64,000 bases of DNA from Palsa-504 sp963705835 (GCA_963705835.1 CAVPLC010000075.1:1-64000); one strand, 5' to 3'. Positions 7,929 through 17,891 are shown, counted from the stretch's first letter. A program made the numbers and translations. Notes: a model not told the origin generated them from the sequence alone.

Positions 7929-8906
7929 TCAGGCGGTGGTGCGGAAGGTGCGTCGGTAGGCCGAGGGCGGGGTCTTCATGACACGGGTGAAGTGGTGCCG
8001 GAAGGTCACCGGGCTGTCGAAGCCAACGGCCGCGCCGATCTCTTCGATCGACATCGCGCTGTGTTCGAGCGGTGGCAGGCTGGCCATGATCCGCTGGGTG
8101 ATGACCCAGCGCAGCGGGCTGGTCCCGGTCTGCCGGTTGAAGTGCCGGATGAAGGTACGGGGCGCGAGGTGGGCCTGGCGGGCCATGCCGGCCACGGTGA
8201 TCGGCTCGGCGAGATGTTCCAGTGCCCAGGCCATCGCGCGGGCCACACAGTCGTCGGCCGCCGGCTCGCTCACAACGGCCTCCACGAACTGAGCCTGGCC
8301 GCCGTCTCGGTGCGGCGGTACGACCAGGCGTCGGGCCACTGAGTTGGCGATCCGGGCACCGTGGTCCTTGCGCACCAGATGCAGACACAGGTCGAGCCCG
8401 GCGGCGCTGCCCGCGCCGGTGAGGATGTCATCTCCGTCCACGTACAGCACGTCGGGGTTCACCCGGATCTCCGGATGGCGCCGCTGCAGCAGCTCCGCGT
8501 ACTGCCAGTGGGTCGCCACCTCGCGGCCGTCCAGCAACCCGGCCGCGGCCAGCGCGAACGCGCCCGAGCAGATCGACACGACCCGGGCGCCACGGTCGTG
8601 CGCCTCCCGCAGCGCGGCCACAAGCTCCGGCGGCACTTCACCCCCTACGTCCGGCACCGCGACGACCATCACGGTGTCGGCCCCCGCAAAGACGTCCAAG
8701 CCGTTCTGGGTGGTCATCATGAAACCCCCGACCGCTCGCATCGGCTCCCGCTCCAACGAGCAGACCCGCAGGTCATACCAGGGGATTTCGAGCTCGGGCC
8801 TGGGCAGTCCGAAGACCTCCACTACCGCGCCGAGCTCGAAGGGGGCCATGCCGTCAAAGGCCCACACCGAGACGGTATGGCGCCTGCCGGGAGGCGCGAG
8901 GAGCAT
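7929..8906 (-). CDS. GlxA/FtrA-type AraC-family transcriptional regulator (DJ-1/PfpI-like N-terminus)
   Basis: 325 residues in two domains. The N-terminal ~190 residues form a DJ-1/PfpI-like domain: VWAFDGMAPFELGAVVEVFG at the start and RVVSICSGAFALAAAGLLDG with the nucleophile-elbow Cys in a GlxA-like context. The C-terminal AraC DNA-binding domain has two HTHs, ITVAGMARQAHLAPRTFIRH and IEEIGAAVGFDSPVTFRHHF, followed by P-x-x-YRRTF. It probably activates or represses a neighbouring gene in response to a small metabolite. The divergent rhodanese gene 106 bp away is the obvious candidate target. Confidence 0.9.
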   Translation of the reverse strand: MLLAPPGRRHTVSVWAFDGMAPFELGAVVEVFGLPRPELEIPWYDLRVCSLEREPMRAVGGFMMTTQNGLDVFAGADTVMVVAVPDVGGEVPPELVAALREAHDRGARVVSICSGAFALAAAGLLDGREVATHWQYAELLQRRHPEIRVNPDVLYVDGDDILTGAGSAAGLDLCLHLVRKDHGARIANSVARRLVVPPHRDGGQAQFVEAVVSEPAADDCVARAMAWALEHLAEPITVAGMARQAHLAPRTFIRHFNRQTGTSPLRWVITQRIMASLPPLEHSAMSIEEIGAAVGFDSPVTFRHHFTRVMKTPPSAYRRTFRTTA

Positions 8907-9012
8907 GGCGAGATCTTAGCGGTAGGCGGCGTTAATGCCACTGTCCAGGATGCCGTTCCAGCAGCCAAGATCTTGGTGTTCGCAGGAAACACCCCGGCCA
9001 CAGGAGTGAGAG

Positions 9013-9489
9013 ATGACCACCACCGCCGCCCAGTCCCCCGCCACCAGGGCCCCCGCCGCCAATGCCGAGGCGCTGCAGTACTTCTCCGCCCGGTTGGCTT
9101 TCGAGACCGACGTGTCCGACGTCGCCGCGGACCTGGCGGCTGAGGCGCCGGCGATGTTGGTTGTCGACACACGGAGCCTCGAAAGCTGGAACCAGGGCCA
9201 CGTCCCCGGCGCGATCCACCTGCCCACCTCACAGATCGCCAAGCAGGCCGCCGAGCTGATCGACCGGGACAAGACCGTGGTCGTCTACTGCTGGGGCCCG
9301 GGCTGCAACGGCGCTCAAAAGGCCGCTGTGGAGTTCGCCAGGCTCGGCTACACGGTCAAGGAGATGCTCGGCGGCTTTGAGTACTGGGCCCGGGAGGGCT
9401 GGGCAGTCCAAACCGGCATCGGCGCGATCACCCGCCGTTCCGTCGACCCGCTGACCGCTCCCGTCTCCGGCATCTCCTGCGCCTGCTGA
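9013..9489 (+). CDS. Single-domain rhodanese-like sulfurtransferase
   Basis: 158 residues. Cdc25/rhodanese fold with MLVVDTRSLESWNQGHVPGA near the N-terminal third and the active-site loop VVVYCWGPGCNGAQKAAVEF. The loop Cys takes sulfur as a persulfide. The usual terminal Arg of a CxxxxR loop is not present; the longer CWGPGCNGA loop has a second Cys four residues on. LGGFEYWAREGWAV is the typical C-terminal motif. Divergent from the GlxA-type regulator, which may control it. Confidence 0.88.
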   Translation: MTTTAAQSPATRAPAANAEALQYFSARLAFETDVSDVAADLAAEAPAMLVVDTRSLESWNQGHVPGAIHLPTSQIAKQAAELIDRDKTVVVYCWGPGCNGAQKAAVEFARLGYTVKEMLGGFEYWAREGWAVQTGIGAITRRSVDPLTAPVSGISCAC

Positions 9490-9840
9490 GCGGCCAGCAA
9501 CAGAGCACCCACGGTATCGCGCGCACATTCGTAACCGCTATCAGGGGCCTTCCCTGGGGCGAGCGGGGACCAGTTCGCCAGCACTGGTCTGCCAGGTGCA
9601 CGACCACCTCGTTCGGCATGGGCGCGCAGAACACCAATTCGGCGTGGGATGAATCGCCCGCGTGCAAAGCCCCGGTGACATCCATATCGAGGATTTTGTA
9701 CCTCAGGCGATGCGCTGCGAAGCTACAGCGCGTGCCGGAACGCCGTCACGCCGGCACGACGACGCTGTTGTTGCGTGCGTCTGCTTGAGGCAGTTGGCCG
9801 ACGGGACCTGGGACCGGGGCTGGGGGTGGCCGTGCGGGGG
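9490..9840. other. Intergenic stretch without a supportable gene
   Basis: 351 bp between the convergent rhodanese and methyltransferase genes. Short open frames on both strands are arginine-rich or lack starts. One minus-strand peptide near 9600-9685 looks slightly protein-like but has no support. Confidence 0.5.
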
Positions 9841-10686
9841 TCAGCCGCGCACGAGTTCCCAGACGAGGGCGCCTGGCAGGCCGACGTAGGCGGCCGCGGC
9901 GGCGTCGGGGATGAACTGTGTCGCGGGGCCTTGCATGGCCGCTTCGGCGGGCCCGATGCGTGGCTCAAGGCACTGCCGGATCACCAGCTGGGACTGGCGA
10001 AATGCGTTGAGGTAGTCGCCGTGGAGATGACCGTAGCCTTGGACGACGCCAGCACCACCAGCGGCGTCCTGGAAGTATGCGGCCCCTCCGAGTGCGGCGG
10101 CTGCGGGATGCATGCCGGACAGGACCATGTGCCCGCCGGGGCGCAGCACCCGGCTCAGCTCGGCGATGGCCCTGCCGAGATCGGCGACGTGCTCAAGCGC
10201 CAGCGCACACACCACCAGATCGACGCTGGCTGGCTCCAGCGGGAGCGCGCTTAGGTCCCCGTCACGGAAGGTGGCCTGGGGCAGCGCCGCCCTGGCCTTC
10301 TCCAGCATCGCCGGCGATGCGTCCACCCCGATGACGTGATGACCGAGTTCGGCCAGGCGGCGTGCGTGACGGCCGGTGCCGCACGCCGCGTCCAGGGCTG
10401 TACCCGGCGCGACGGCGTCGAGGATGGACCAGACGACGGGCTGCTCGAGGTGGATGAGGGGATTGCCGGGGTTGTCGTAGGTCTGCGACCAGCGGGCGTA
10501 GCCGCTGGCAACGTCCACGATCGGTACATCAGCACCCAGCTGGTAGACGGCCTCGCCGCCGCAGGCGATACGCCGGATCTCGGCAAGCCGTGTCGCCGCC
10601 TGCGCGTCGTCGTCGAACAGATGACGCATGAGCGCGATCCCCTCGACTCCGAGCAGGAACTCGCCAAGACGCAGATGCCGGGCCAC
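9841..10686 (-). CDS. Class I SAM-dependent methyltransferase
   Basis: 281 residues. An N-terminal helical extension, then SAM-binding motif I ALDAACGTGRHARRLAELGH, motif II VIGVDASPAML, the acidic loop ATFRDGDLSALPLE, and motif IV-V VDLVVCALALEHVADLGRAI with LSRVLRPGGHMVLSGMHP. This is the Methyltransf_11 type used on small molecules. The preceding WSQTYDNPGNPLIHLEQP is typical of family members whose substrate is unknown. It stands alone between the rhodanese and metallo-hydrolase genes. Confidence 0.9.
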   Translation of the reverse strand: MARHLRLGEFLLGVEGIALMRHLFDDDAQAATRLAEIRRIACGGEAVYQLGADVPIVDVASGYARWSQTYDNPGNPLIHLEQPVVWSILDAVAPGTALDAACGTGRHARRLAELGHHVIGVDASPAMLEKARAALPQATFRDGDLSALPLEPASVDLVVCALALEHVADLGRAIAELSRVLRPGGHMVLSGMHPAAAALGGAAYFQDAAGGAGVVQGYGHLHGDYLNAFRQSQLVIRQCLEPRIGPAEAAMQGPATQFIPDAAAAAYVGLPGALVWELVRG

Positions 10687-10915
10687 CCGCTAAGGATGCC
10701 CGATCCTCACGGAGCTCGCACGCCCACCCTGCCCCCCTTGCTGCTGGCCGCCCGTGGGGCGTTAGGACCGGCCCGGCGCAAGCGGTCAGCGTGACAGCGG
10801 GCCCCGTCGAAGGAAGACTGCGCCCGGGGAACCTCCTGCCAGCCCGCACCCGGATCAACGGCCTCGCGCACGACGGACGGCAGACCCGCCAGGGGTCCCG
10901 GGCCATCAGAAGGCC

Positions 10916-11684
10916 CTACCGCCCTCGGGCCTGCTCCAGGTTCGACTGGTGGGCGGGGAGCCAGTATCGACCGTAGGGCGCATCCGGCCCCAGGCGCGCG
11001 TCGACCGGTTCCTCTCCTCGTCGCAGCGCGTCGATGTAGGCATGATCGGCGGCGAGGCGGGCCGCCACCTCGGGACCCTCGGCAACGGCGCCGTGGCCGG
11101 GGACCAGGACACCGACGTGCCTGGCGGCCTCACCCAGCCGGTCCAGTGCCGTCTCATAGGCGCCCACCTGACCGGGGCGGCGAGGGTCGAGGAGCGGGAT
11201 CAGGACGTCGGAGAGCATGTCGCCGGCGAGCAGGACGCCACGGTCCGCGAGGAGGACCGCGGCGTGGCCGATGGCGTGCGCCTGATGCTCGACGATCTCG
11301 CCCGGCACGGGTCCGCCGTCCGCGGGCAGCGGGGTGACGAGCCCGAGCAGCTCCAGAGGGATGCCCGACGCGCTCTCCGCCGCCATCCCCTGCCCCCGCT
11401 CCCGGGCTTCACTGGCAGCGCGGGCGCCGGCTGAGGTGGCGTAGCGAGGCACGTCGCCGAACCGAGGATGCCAGAGCAAGTGGTCCCAGTGCGGATGGGT
11501 GGAGAACCCGGCGACCACCGGAATGCCGAGCCGGTCCAGGTCATCGGCGAGCTGGTTCAGATCCGCACCATCGATGCCAGGATCGACCAGGATCAACCCA
11601 CCCTCCCCGCGCACCGCGATGGCATTGCTCAGGACCCACTCGCTCTGCCGGACCCAGAACACCGTTGGCCACCTGATTCAGCAC
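10916..11684 (-). CDS. Metallo-beta-lactamase-fold hydrolase (frameshift at the N-terminus)
   Basis: A binuclear-metal hydrolase of the MBL superfamily. The metal ligands are clear: STHPHWDHLLWH (HxHxDH), AIGHAAVLLADRGVLLAGDM (His and the bridging Asp) and VLVPGHGAVA (last His). The uncorrected frame opens with a GTG at 11662. The family normally begins with a short strand such as VxNQVANGVWVRQSEW; here LNQVANGV is present in the next frame from GTG 11684, and removing one C near 11661 joins the two. I therefore place the start at 11684. Substrate unknown; no operon partner. Confidence 0.8.
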
Positions 11685-11913
11685 GGGTTCACTGTGTCAG
11701 GTATCCCCGCCCGGGCGTAAGAGGAGAGCCCCGCTTTGGGCCTGCTGTATCAAGCGGCACGCTGCCGCCTCTGGGTGGTTGAGCGGAGGGGAGACCCCTG
11801 CTGCTCGCCGAGGTGCTGCCGCTTGCACGGTCGGCCGCCACGCGGCAGCACCGGCGCGACAGCAGGCCCGATCGCGGCCTGGTGCAGCGGGCGTGAAAAA
11901 AGGAGGCTTACCG

Positions 11914-14900
11914 ATGCGTGATGACACGGTTGTCACCGCCCGGGACGGTAACGGCACTAAGCACGCAGGCGTGGCCGGGTGGAGCGTTCCCGGGTTCACC
12001 GAGCTGAAGGCTCTTGGCTCGGGCGGATCCGGCGACGTGGTGCTGGCCAGGCACGATGCCTCCGGCACCCTGGTAGCGATCAAGTACCTGCGCCGTAAGC
12101 TCCTGGCCGACCCGCAGTGGAGTGAGCTGTTTCGCGCCGAAGCGCACATGCTGGCCATCCTGGACGACCCGAACATCGTCCGGATGTACGAATACGTCGA
12201 ATCCCCGTCGGGCGCCGCCATCGTCATGGAGCTAGTTGACGGCGTCTCCGTGCGCGAGATCTTGACTCATCGGGGCGCGACCACGCCGGAGGCGGCGCTG
12301 GTGGTCTTGCAGGGCTCGCTGCTGGGGCTGGCGGTGGCGCACCAGCACGGTATCGTGCACCGCGATTACAAGCCGGAGAACGTGCTCGTCAACGGCAACG
12401 GCGACAGCAAGCTGACCGATTTCGGCATCGCGGCGCGCACCGGTGAGGAGCCGGTTGCCGCCGGCAGCTTGATGTACGCGCCTCCCGAGCAGTTTGCCGG
12501 CACCCCGGCCAGCCCGGCCGGTGATGTCTACGCGGCGACGGCCACCTTTTACGAGTGCCTTACCGGCCGTCCGCCCTTCACCGGGGATACGGCCGAGCGG
12601 CTGCTGTACCAGCACCTGACCGAGCCGGTACCGCTGGATCCGGTGCCCGAGCAGCTGCGGCCGCTGGTCGCCGCCGGGATGGCCAAGGAGCCCGAACAGG
12701 CCGGCCGACGCCACTACCTTCATCGCCGCTCTTAACGCCGGCGCATCACGCGCGTACGGCCCGGACTGGGCCGAACGCGGCCGGTCGCACCTGGGCGAAG
12801 CGGCGCTGCTGCTGGCGGCGCTGTGGCCGTCCGGCGCAGCGCCCGCGGTACAAGGTTCCGCGGTGGAGCGGGTCCATCTGTCCCGGAATGGGCAGGAATC
12901 CCAGGAATCCCGACACCTGTGGCATCTGCGGCATCTCTTGCATCTCCGGCACCTCCGGAACCGCCGGAACCGCCGGGGCCGGCGACTCAGCCCGATCAAG
13001 GCCGCCGTCGTGACCACCGCTGCTGCCGCGGTCGTGGGAGCGGGCGCGGCCCTGGCGGCCACCGCCGGGCACGGCAGCGCACCTCCTGTCACGCTTCCGG
13101 CGGTCGCCGGCGTGTCCCCGGCCGGCGGCACCGCCATGGGCGGGACCACGGTCACCATCACCGGCACCGGCCTGGCCGACGCCACCCGGGTCACCTTCGG
13201 CGGCGTAGCCGGCAGGATCACCGCCGATTCGGGTACGCGGATCACCGTGGTCAGCCCGCCCAGCATCGGCACCGTGGGCATCAGCGTGACCGCCGCGGCC
13301 ATCATCGCTGATTCGGGCGCGCAGATCACCGGGACCGGCCCGCCCGGCACTGTCACGGTGGACATCGCCGTGATCACCCGGGCCGGCACCTCAAAGCCCA
13401 CCGTCGCCGGCCACTACACCTATACCGCCCTGCGCCCGGCGGTCACCGGCATGTCCCCGGACAGCGGCAGCACCGCGGGCGGAACCACCGTGTCCATCAC
13501 CGGGACCGGCCTGGCCGGCGCCACCGGGGTCCGCTTCGGCGCCGCCGCCGCGGTCATCACCGCCGATTCGAGTACGCAGATCACCGTGACCAGCCCGCCC
13601 GGCAAGGGAACCGTGACCGTCACCGTGACCACTGCGGCCGGCACCTCAAAGACCACCGCCGCCGGCCACTACACCTATACCGCACGGCCGAAGCGAACCC
13701 AGTCGATCTCCTTCACCGCCCCGGCCTCCGGCACCGCGGGCGGGTCGGCGGCCCTGTCGGCCACCGGCGGCGGCTCCGGCAACCCGGTGGTGTTCTCCGT
13801 CGACCGCGCCAGCGGCCCGGGGGTGTGCACCCTGTCCGCCAGCACGGTGACCTACACCGGATCAGGCTCCTGCGTCATCGACGCCAACCAGGCCGGCAGC
13901 GCCACCTACACGGCCGCACCCCAGGTCCAACGCACGATCACGGTCAACGGCGGCCAGAAACAAACCCAGTCGATCTCCTTCACCGCCCCGGCCTCCGGCA
14001 CCGCGGGCGGGTCGGCGGCCCTGTCGGCCACCGGCGGCGGCTCCGGCAATCCGGTCGCGTTCTCCGTTGATCCGGCCAGCGGCCCGGGGGTGTGCACCCT
14101 GTCCGGCAGCACGGTGACCTATACCGCGGCGGGCTCCTGCGTCATCGACGCCAACCAGGCCGGCAACGCCACCTACGCGGCCGCACCCCAAGTCCAGCAG
14201 ACGATCACGGTCAATGGCGGCCAGAAAAAGACCCAGTCGATCTCCTTCACCGCCCCGGCCTCCGGGACCGTGGGCGGCTCGGCGGTCCTGTCGGCCACCG
14301 GCGGCGGCTCCGGCAATCCGGTCGCGTTCTCCGTTGGCCCCGGCAGCGGGGGCGTGTGCACCCTGTCTGGCAGCACGGTGACCTACACCGGATCAGGCTC
14401 CTGCGTCATCGACGCCAACCAGGCCGGCAACGCCACCTACACGGCCGCACCCCAGGTCCAACGCACGATCACGGTCAACGGGATACCCCAGTCCATCTCC
14501 TTTACCGCTCCGGCCTCCGGCACCGCGGGCGGGTCGGCGCGCCTGTCGGCCACCGGCGGCGGCTCCGGCAACCCGGTGGTGTTCTCCGTCGACCGCGCCA
14601 GCGGCCCGGGGGTGTGCACCCTGTCCGGCAGCACGGTGACCTACACCGGATCAGGCTCCTGCGTCATCGACGCCAACCAGGCCGGCAACGCCACCTACAC
14701 GGCCGCACCCCAGGTCCAACGCACGATCACGGTCTATCCGCCTCCGGTGGTGACCGGCGTCTCCCCGGCCACGGGGCAGTGCAACGGCGGCGGCACCGTC
14801 ACCATCACCGGAACCGGCCTGAACGGCGCCACCAGCGTCAGCTTCGGCAGCACGGCCGCAACGAAGTTCACCGTCGACTTCCAGCACCCAGATCACCGTC

Positions 14901-15014
14901 ATCAGCCCACCCGGCCCGGGCTACTCCATCTACGCGGACATCACCGTTACCACCCCGGGCGGCACCTCAGCCATCACTCGATTCGACAAATTCGAATACG
15001 TCTGTCTCACGTGA
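11914..15014 (+). CDS. Transmembrane Ser/Thr protein kinase with TIG and Ig-like repeat ectodomain (two frameshifts)
   Basis: ATG follows AAGGAGG. Kinase domain: G-loop LGSGGSGDVVLARH (~35-48), ATP Lys57 in VAIKYLRR, catalytic loop HRDYKPENVLV (Asp151, Lys153, Asn156), DFGIAA (Asp169) and YAPPEQF. After MAKEP the open frame stops at 12735, but one extra base near 12691 separates it from NRPADATTFIAALNAGASRA and a further long frame. That frame holds a His/Arg-rich basic stretch, one membrane span (IKAAVVTTAAAAVVGAGAAL), two TIG/IPT domains (VSPAGG..., MSPDSG...), four near-identical ~85-residue Ig-like units and a third TIG. A second extra base near 14880 hides the natural end (TPGGTSAITRFDKFEY, TGA 15012-15014). 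Predicted role: a sensor kinase displaying a long extracellular stalk. Its ligand and phosphorylation targets are unknown. Confidence 0.8.
13697..14733 (+). repeat. Four tandem Ig-like repeat units inside the kinase ectodomain
   Basis: Units start near 13697, 13964, 14231 and 14486, with periods of 267, 267 and 255 bp. Each encodes SISFTAPASGT...GGS, SATGGGSGNPV, CTLSGSTVTYT and VIDANQAGNATY. The DNA is nearly identical between units, which points to recent duplication or gene conversion. Two Cys per unit could form an internal disulfide. Confidence 0.85.
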
Positions 15015-15258
15015 TCTGACCCGATTCCCTGAGCAAGCCGACGACACGGCCGCGCAAACGCCGATAGGTGCCGCTCTGGCCTGGGGTGATGATCGCTGCG
15101 AATGGATGATCATCTCAGCGCAGAGGGGCAGCTGGCCCTCGCCGCCCACGACGAGCACATCAGCTTCGCGATGCCCGGGCCTTACAGGTATCACGGCTGA
15201 GACTTCCCCCACCGTAAAGGGAGAAGCGCTTTACCACTTTGACCGGAAGCAGGGCCAG

Positions 15259-16062
15259 ATGAGGTCATCAGGGTCCGATCCGACGTTGCCAGCCCGGGCA
15301 GGTGAGGGCGAGGCTACCCGCGCCCTGCCGAAGGGTGAACCGACCACCCGCACTCAGCCGACTGACCGCGTTCAGCCTTCATATCAGCCGACGGAGATAG
15401 TGAGCCACCCGGCCACGCAAGTGGGGCCGCGTGAGCCCAAGGCGGATGCGGCATATGAGCCGCCGACAATCACGATGCCCCGCCAGCCGACGGCCGGTGT
15501 GGCGCCGTATGAGCCCGTGGCCCACCAGCCGCCGCCTGAGCCGGTGACGGACCGCCCGCCGCCGTCGGAAGCGGTGAGGTACGGCCCCGGGGTTCCCGCT
15601 AGCCAGGCGGGGATCGCGGCCGAGAGCATCTGGCGCACGGGCCACCGACCCGAGCCGCCGCGGCGCCAGATCAGGCTACGCCGGCTGCTGGGCGCGGCGC
15701 TCACTGTGGCCCTGCTCGCGGTGGCCGGGGTGGTGCTGTACCTGCGCTTCTTCGATCGCCCGCCGTTCCACGTGACCGGGGTCGCCGTCTCGGCGCAGAC
15801 CAAGACCGGGTGCGCGGTGGACGTGACCGACCGGATCGCCACCAACGGGGCGGCCGGGACGGTCTCCTACCAGTGGGTGTTCCGGCCGCAGACCCAGGCG
15901 CCGCAGCCACAGAACCTGTCGGTCATCGCCGGGCAGCACGCCGTCTACGTGACCGTCGCCGTCGAAGGCCAGGGCCACGGCAGCGCGTCACAGACAGTCA
16001 CCTTGCAAGTCCTCGGCCCGGACCAGAGGACCGCGTCGACCAAAGTGGTCATCAGTTGCTGA
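15259..16062 (+). CDS. Single-pass membrane protein with proline-rich cytoplasmic N-terminus
   Basis: 267 residues from ATG 15259 (start uncertain; the frame is open upstream). Residues ~1-140 are Pro/Glu/Arg-rich and low in structure, with repeated TQPTDR-, YQPTE- and YEPP-like segments. One membrane span follows (LLGAALTVALLAVAGVVLYL, then RFF). The ~100-residue outer part has Ig-like strands (VSYQWVFRPQTQAPQPQ, AVYVTVAVEGQGHG) and two Cys that could form a disulfide. It lies directly downstream of the repeat-bearing kinase. A disordered Thr-rich cytoplasmic tail is the sort of segment Ser/Thr kinases modify, so it could be a kinase partner (inference). No enzymatic motif is seen. Confidence 0.7.
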   Translation: MRSSGSDPTLPARAGEGEATRALPKGEPTTRTQPTDRVQPSYQPTEIVSHPATQVGPREPKADAAYEPPTITMPRQPTAGVAPYEPVAHQPPPEPVTDRPPPSEAVRYGPGVPASQAGIAAESIWRTGHRPEPPRRQIRLRRLLGAALTVALLAVAGVVLYLRFFDRPPFHVTGVAVSAQTKTGCAVDVTDRIATNGAAGTVSYQWVFRPQTQAPQPQNLSVIAGQHAVYVTVAVEGQGHGSASQTVTLQVLGPDQRTASTKVVISC

Positions 16063-16164
16063 CCGGGCTGAGGACGCTCGGATCGGGCGAGTTCGGCGAG
16101 TTCCCGGACGAGTGGGTCCGGCGCTGGCCAGGGCCTGGGCACGCCCGTTACCCAGCTGGCAGTT

Positions 16165-16368
16165 TCAGGCGGCGACGGGCTGGTGGATGTGAATCTGCCG
16201 GTGTGGAGGAATCGTGCGACCGTCGGGCAGGAGCTTGCCCGTGTCGTCGAAGACGATGACGCCGTTGCACAGCAGGCTCCACCCTTGCTCGGGGTGGAAG
16301 GCGATGGTGCGGGCCGCGTCGCGGTCGGGGCGGTCAGCTGGAGGGCATGGGGGCTGATGTGGACACAT
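16165..16368 (-). CDS. DUF5999-type small protein
   Basis: 67 residues beginning MCPHQPPCPPADRPDRDAAR and continuing HPEQGWSLLCNGVIVFDDTG, then KLLPDGRTIPPHR. The paired MCPHxPxCP Cys/His start and the HPEQGWSLLCNGV core match the small actinobacterial family catalogued as DUF5999 (recognised from memory). Function unknown; the Cys/His cluster might bind a metal. It sits between the membrane protein and the sigma-factor gene, on the same strand as the latter and 45 bp downstream of it. Confidence 0.8.
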   Translation of the reverse strand: MCPHQPPCPPADRPDRDAARTIAFHPEQGWSLLCNGVIVFDDTGKLLPDGRTIPPHRQIHIHQPVAA

Positions 16369-16413
16369 TGCTTGCCTCTTGGGATTGCGGACGTATTGGA
16401 CTGTGGTGCCGCG

Positions 16414-17076
16414 TTAGCTAGCCGCCATGACCGGCCTCGGCGAGCCTGACCTGGGGGTGATCAGCGCCGCGACCGCCGGGTGACGCCGCATCTTGTCCAG
16501 GCAGCGGCTGCGGGTCGGGCCGATGCTGCCGACGGGTATGCCCAGCGTGGCGCTGATCTCGGCGTACGACACCGGCGGGTCCACGGTGAGCATGGCGATT
16601 AGCCGCTGGCCTTCCGGGTGCAGGTGAGTGAACGCCTCACGCAGCGCCGCATGGCGCTCTGCTGCGAGCAGTTCCTGCTCGGCCGCCTCGGCCTGCTTGT
16701 CCGGCACGTTCTCGGCGTCGAGCTCGTAGATGACCGCGTGCGGTCCATGTGCCGCGCGTACGAGGCGCCCGCACTCCCGCCGGGTGGTGGTAGCGAGCCA
16801 TCCGGGCAGCGCGGCGGGCTCGCGGATCTTATTGAGCTGGTCCACCAGGCGCAGCCATACGGTCTGGCGGACGTCGTCGGCGTCGGCGCGGCCGAGCCGG
16901 TAATTGCGGCAAATCGACCAGATCAGCGGGGTGTAGCGCTCGACAAGGGCGTCCCACGCCGGGATGTCGCCGCCCCTGGCGCCGACTACCAAGTCGATGA
17001 CCACCGAGTCATCACACGGCCGGTCTACATCATTTCGCGCAGTTTCAAAGGGGACATAGGCTGTCGCAGCGGTCAT
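16414..17076 (-). CDS. ECF-type RNA polymerase sigma factor
   Basis: 220 residues. Region 2: IPAWDALVERYTPLIWSICR and LGRADADDVRQTVWLRLVDQ (core binding and -10 recognition). Region 4: VSYAEISATLGIPVGSIGPT followed by RSRCLDKMRRHP (-35 recognition HTH). The acidic linker contains EAAEQELLAAERHAALREAF. No anti-sigma gene adjoins it. It is immediately downstream, in transcription order, of a NarL/sensor-kinase pair (150-bp gap) and precedes DUF5999, so it may belong to the same signalling block. Confidence 0.9.
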   Translation of the reverse strand: MTAATAYVPFETARNDVDRPCDDSVVIDLVVGARGGDIPAWDALVERYTPLIWSICRNYRLGRADADDVRQTVWLRLVDQLNKIREPAALPGWLATTTRRECGRLVRAAHGPHAVIYELDAENVPDKQAEAAEQELLAAERHAALREAFTHLHPEGQRLIAMLTVDPPVSYAEISATLGIPVGSIGPTRSRCLDKMRRHPAVAALITPRSGSPRPVMAAS

Positions 17077-17226
17077 GGTCTGGTTCTCCTAACAGCTACC
17101 GGGGCAATTTGGGTGCCGTTAGAGACAGCCTCAGCGGGCAGGTGTCCCGTCGTCATGAGGCGCCGGTCATGAGGCGCCGGGAAATAATCGCACGGCCCGC
17201 AGGAACAACGGCCGGGCGGATGTCCC

Positions 17227-17883
17227 TCAGACTCGGGACCGCTGTCCCAGGCCCGCGTCCCTGGCCTGCACGATGGCCTGTGCCCGGTCGGCGACCTGCA
17301 GCTTGGTCAAGATGTTCGATACGTGATTCCGTACCGTCTTCTGGCTCAGCCCCAGCTTGACCGCGATCGCCGTGTTGGCCCGGCCCTGGGCGACCAGGTC
17401 CAGCACCTCGCGTTCCCGGTCGGTCAGTTGCGGGAAGGCCGGCGGGGCTGAGGCACTGGTGGTGAAGTACGCGAGCATGCGGGCGGCCAGTTGCGTCCCG
17501 AAGATGATCTCGCCGTTGGCGGCAGCGTGGATGGCGGCGCGGATCTGTTCCTGGTCGGCACCCTTGAGCAGATATCCGCGGGCACCGGCTCGCAGGGCGG
17601 AGAAGATCGAGTCGTCGTCATCGAACATGGTCAGCACGAGAACCGTTATGTGGGGACTGTCGGCCACGATGCGGCGGGTTGCCTCGATGCCGTTCAGTCC
17701 CGGCATGTGCAGGTCCATGATGACCACATCCGGCTGGGTCTCCCGGGCCAGGTCGACGGCTTCGGTGCCGCTGGTGGCCGCCCCCGCCAGTTCGGTGTCG
17801 GGCCCCTCGGTCAGCAGGGCGGTCAGGCCGTCACGGAACAGCGGGTGGTCGTCGGCGATCAGGACCCGGATCGGTTCGGTCAT
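17227..17883 (-). CDS. NarL/FixJ-family response regulator
   Basis: 218 residues from ATG 17883 (MTEPIRVLIADDHPLFRDGL). Receiver domain with acidic pocket ADDHP and phospho-acceptor Asp in QPDVVIMDLHMPGLNGIEAT; conserved Thr in VLVLTMFDDDD; Lys in GYLLKGADQEQ. C-terminal LuxR HTH: LTDREREVLDLVAQGRANTA, then SQKTVRNHVSNILTKLQVAD. It is 8 bp behind the histidine kinase gene and is its cognate output. Target promoters are unknown. Confidence 0.95.
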   Translation of the reverse strand: MTEPIRVLIADDHPLFRDGLTALLTEGPDTELAGAATSGTEAVDLARETQPDVVIMDLHMPGLNGIEATRRIVADSPHITVLVLTMFDDDDSIFSALRAGARGYLLKGADQEQIRAAIHAAANGEIIFGTQLAARMLAYFTTSASAPPAFPQLTDREREVLDLVAQGRANTAIAVKLGLSQKTVRNHVSNILTKLQVADRAQAIVQARDAGLGQRSRV

Positions 17884-17891
17884 GGTTGCTC

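Noticed and set aside
13697..14733. Regular repeats considered as a CRISPR-like array
   Set aside because: Period of about 260 bp, coding in frame for Ig-like units, with no short repeat/spacer structure.
15015..15258. Possible gene fragment (LSAEGQLALAAHDEHISFAM)
   Set aside because: Natural-looking but bounded by stops within about 35 codons and without a start; family not recognised.
14092..16062. Long open frame joining the Ig-repeat region to the downstream membrane protein
   Set aside because: The part over the repeats is an out-of-frame reading, His/Arg-rich. The real downstream gene is better started at ATG 15259.
17152..17179. Tandem 14-bp repeat GTCATGAGGCGCCG between sigma factor and response regulator
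   Set aside because: Only two copies, no inverted symmetry and no link to a start or promoter element that I can justify.
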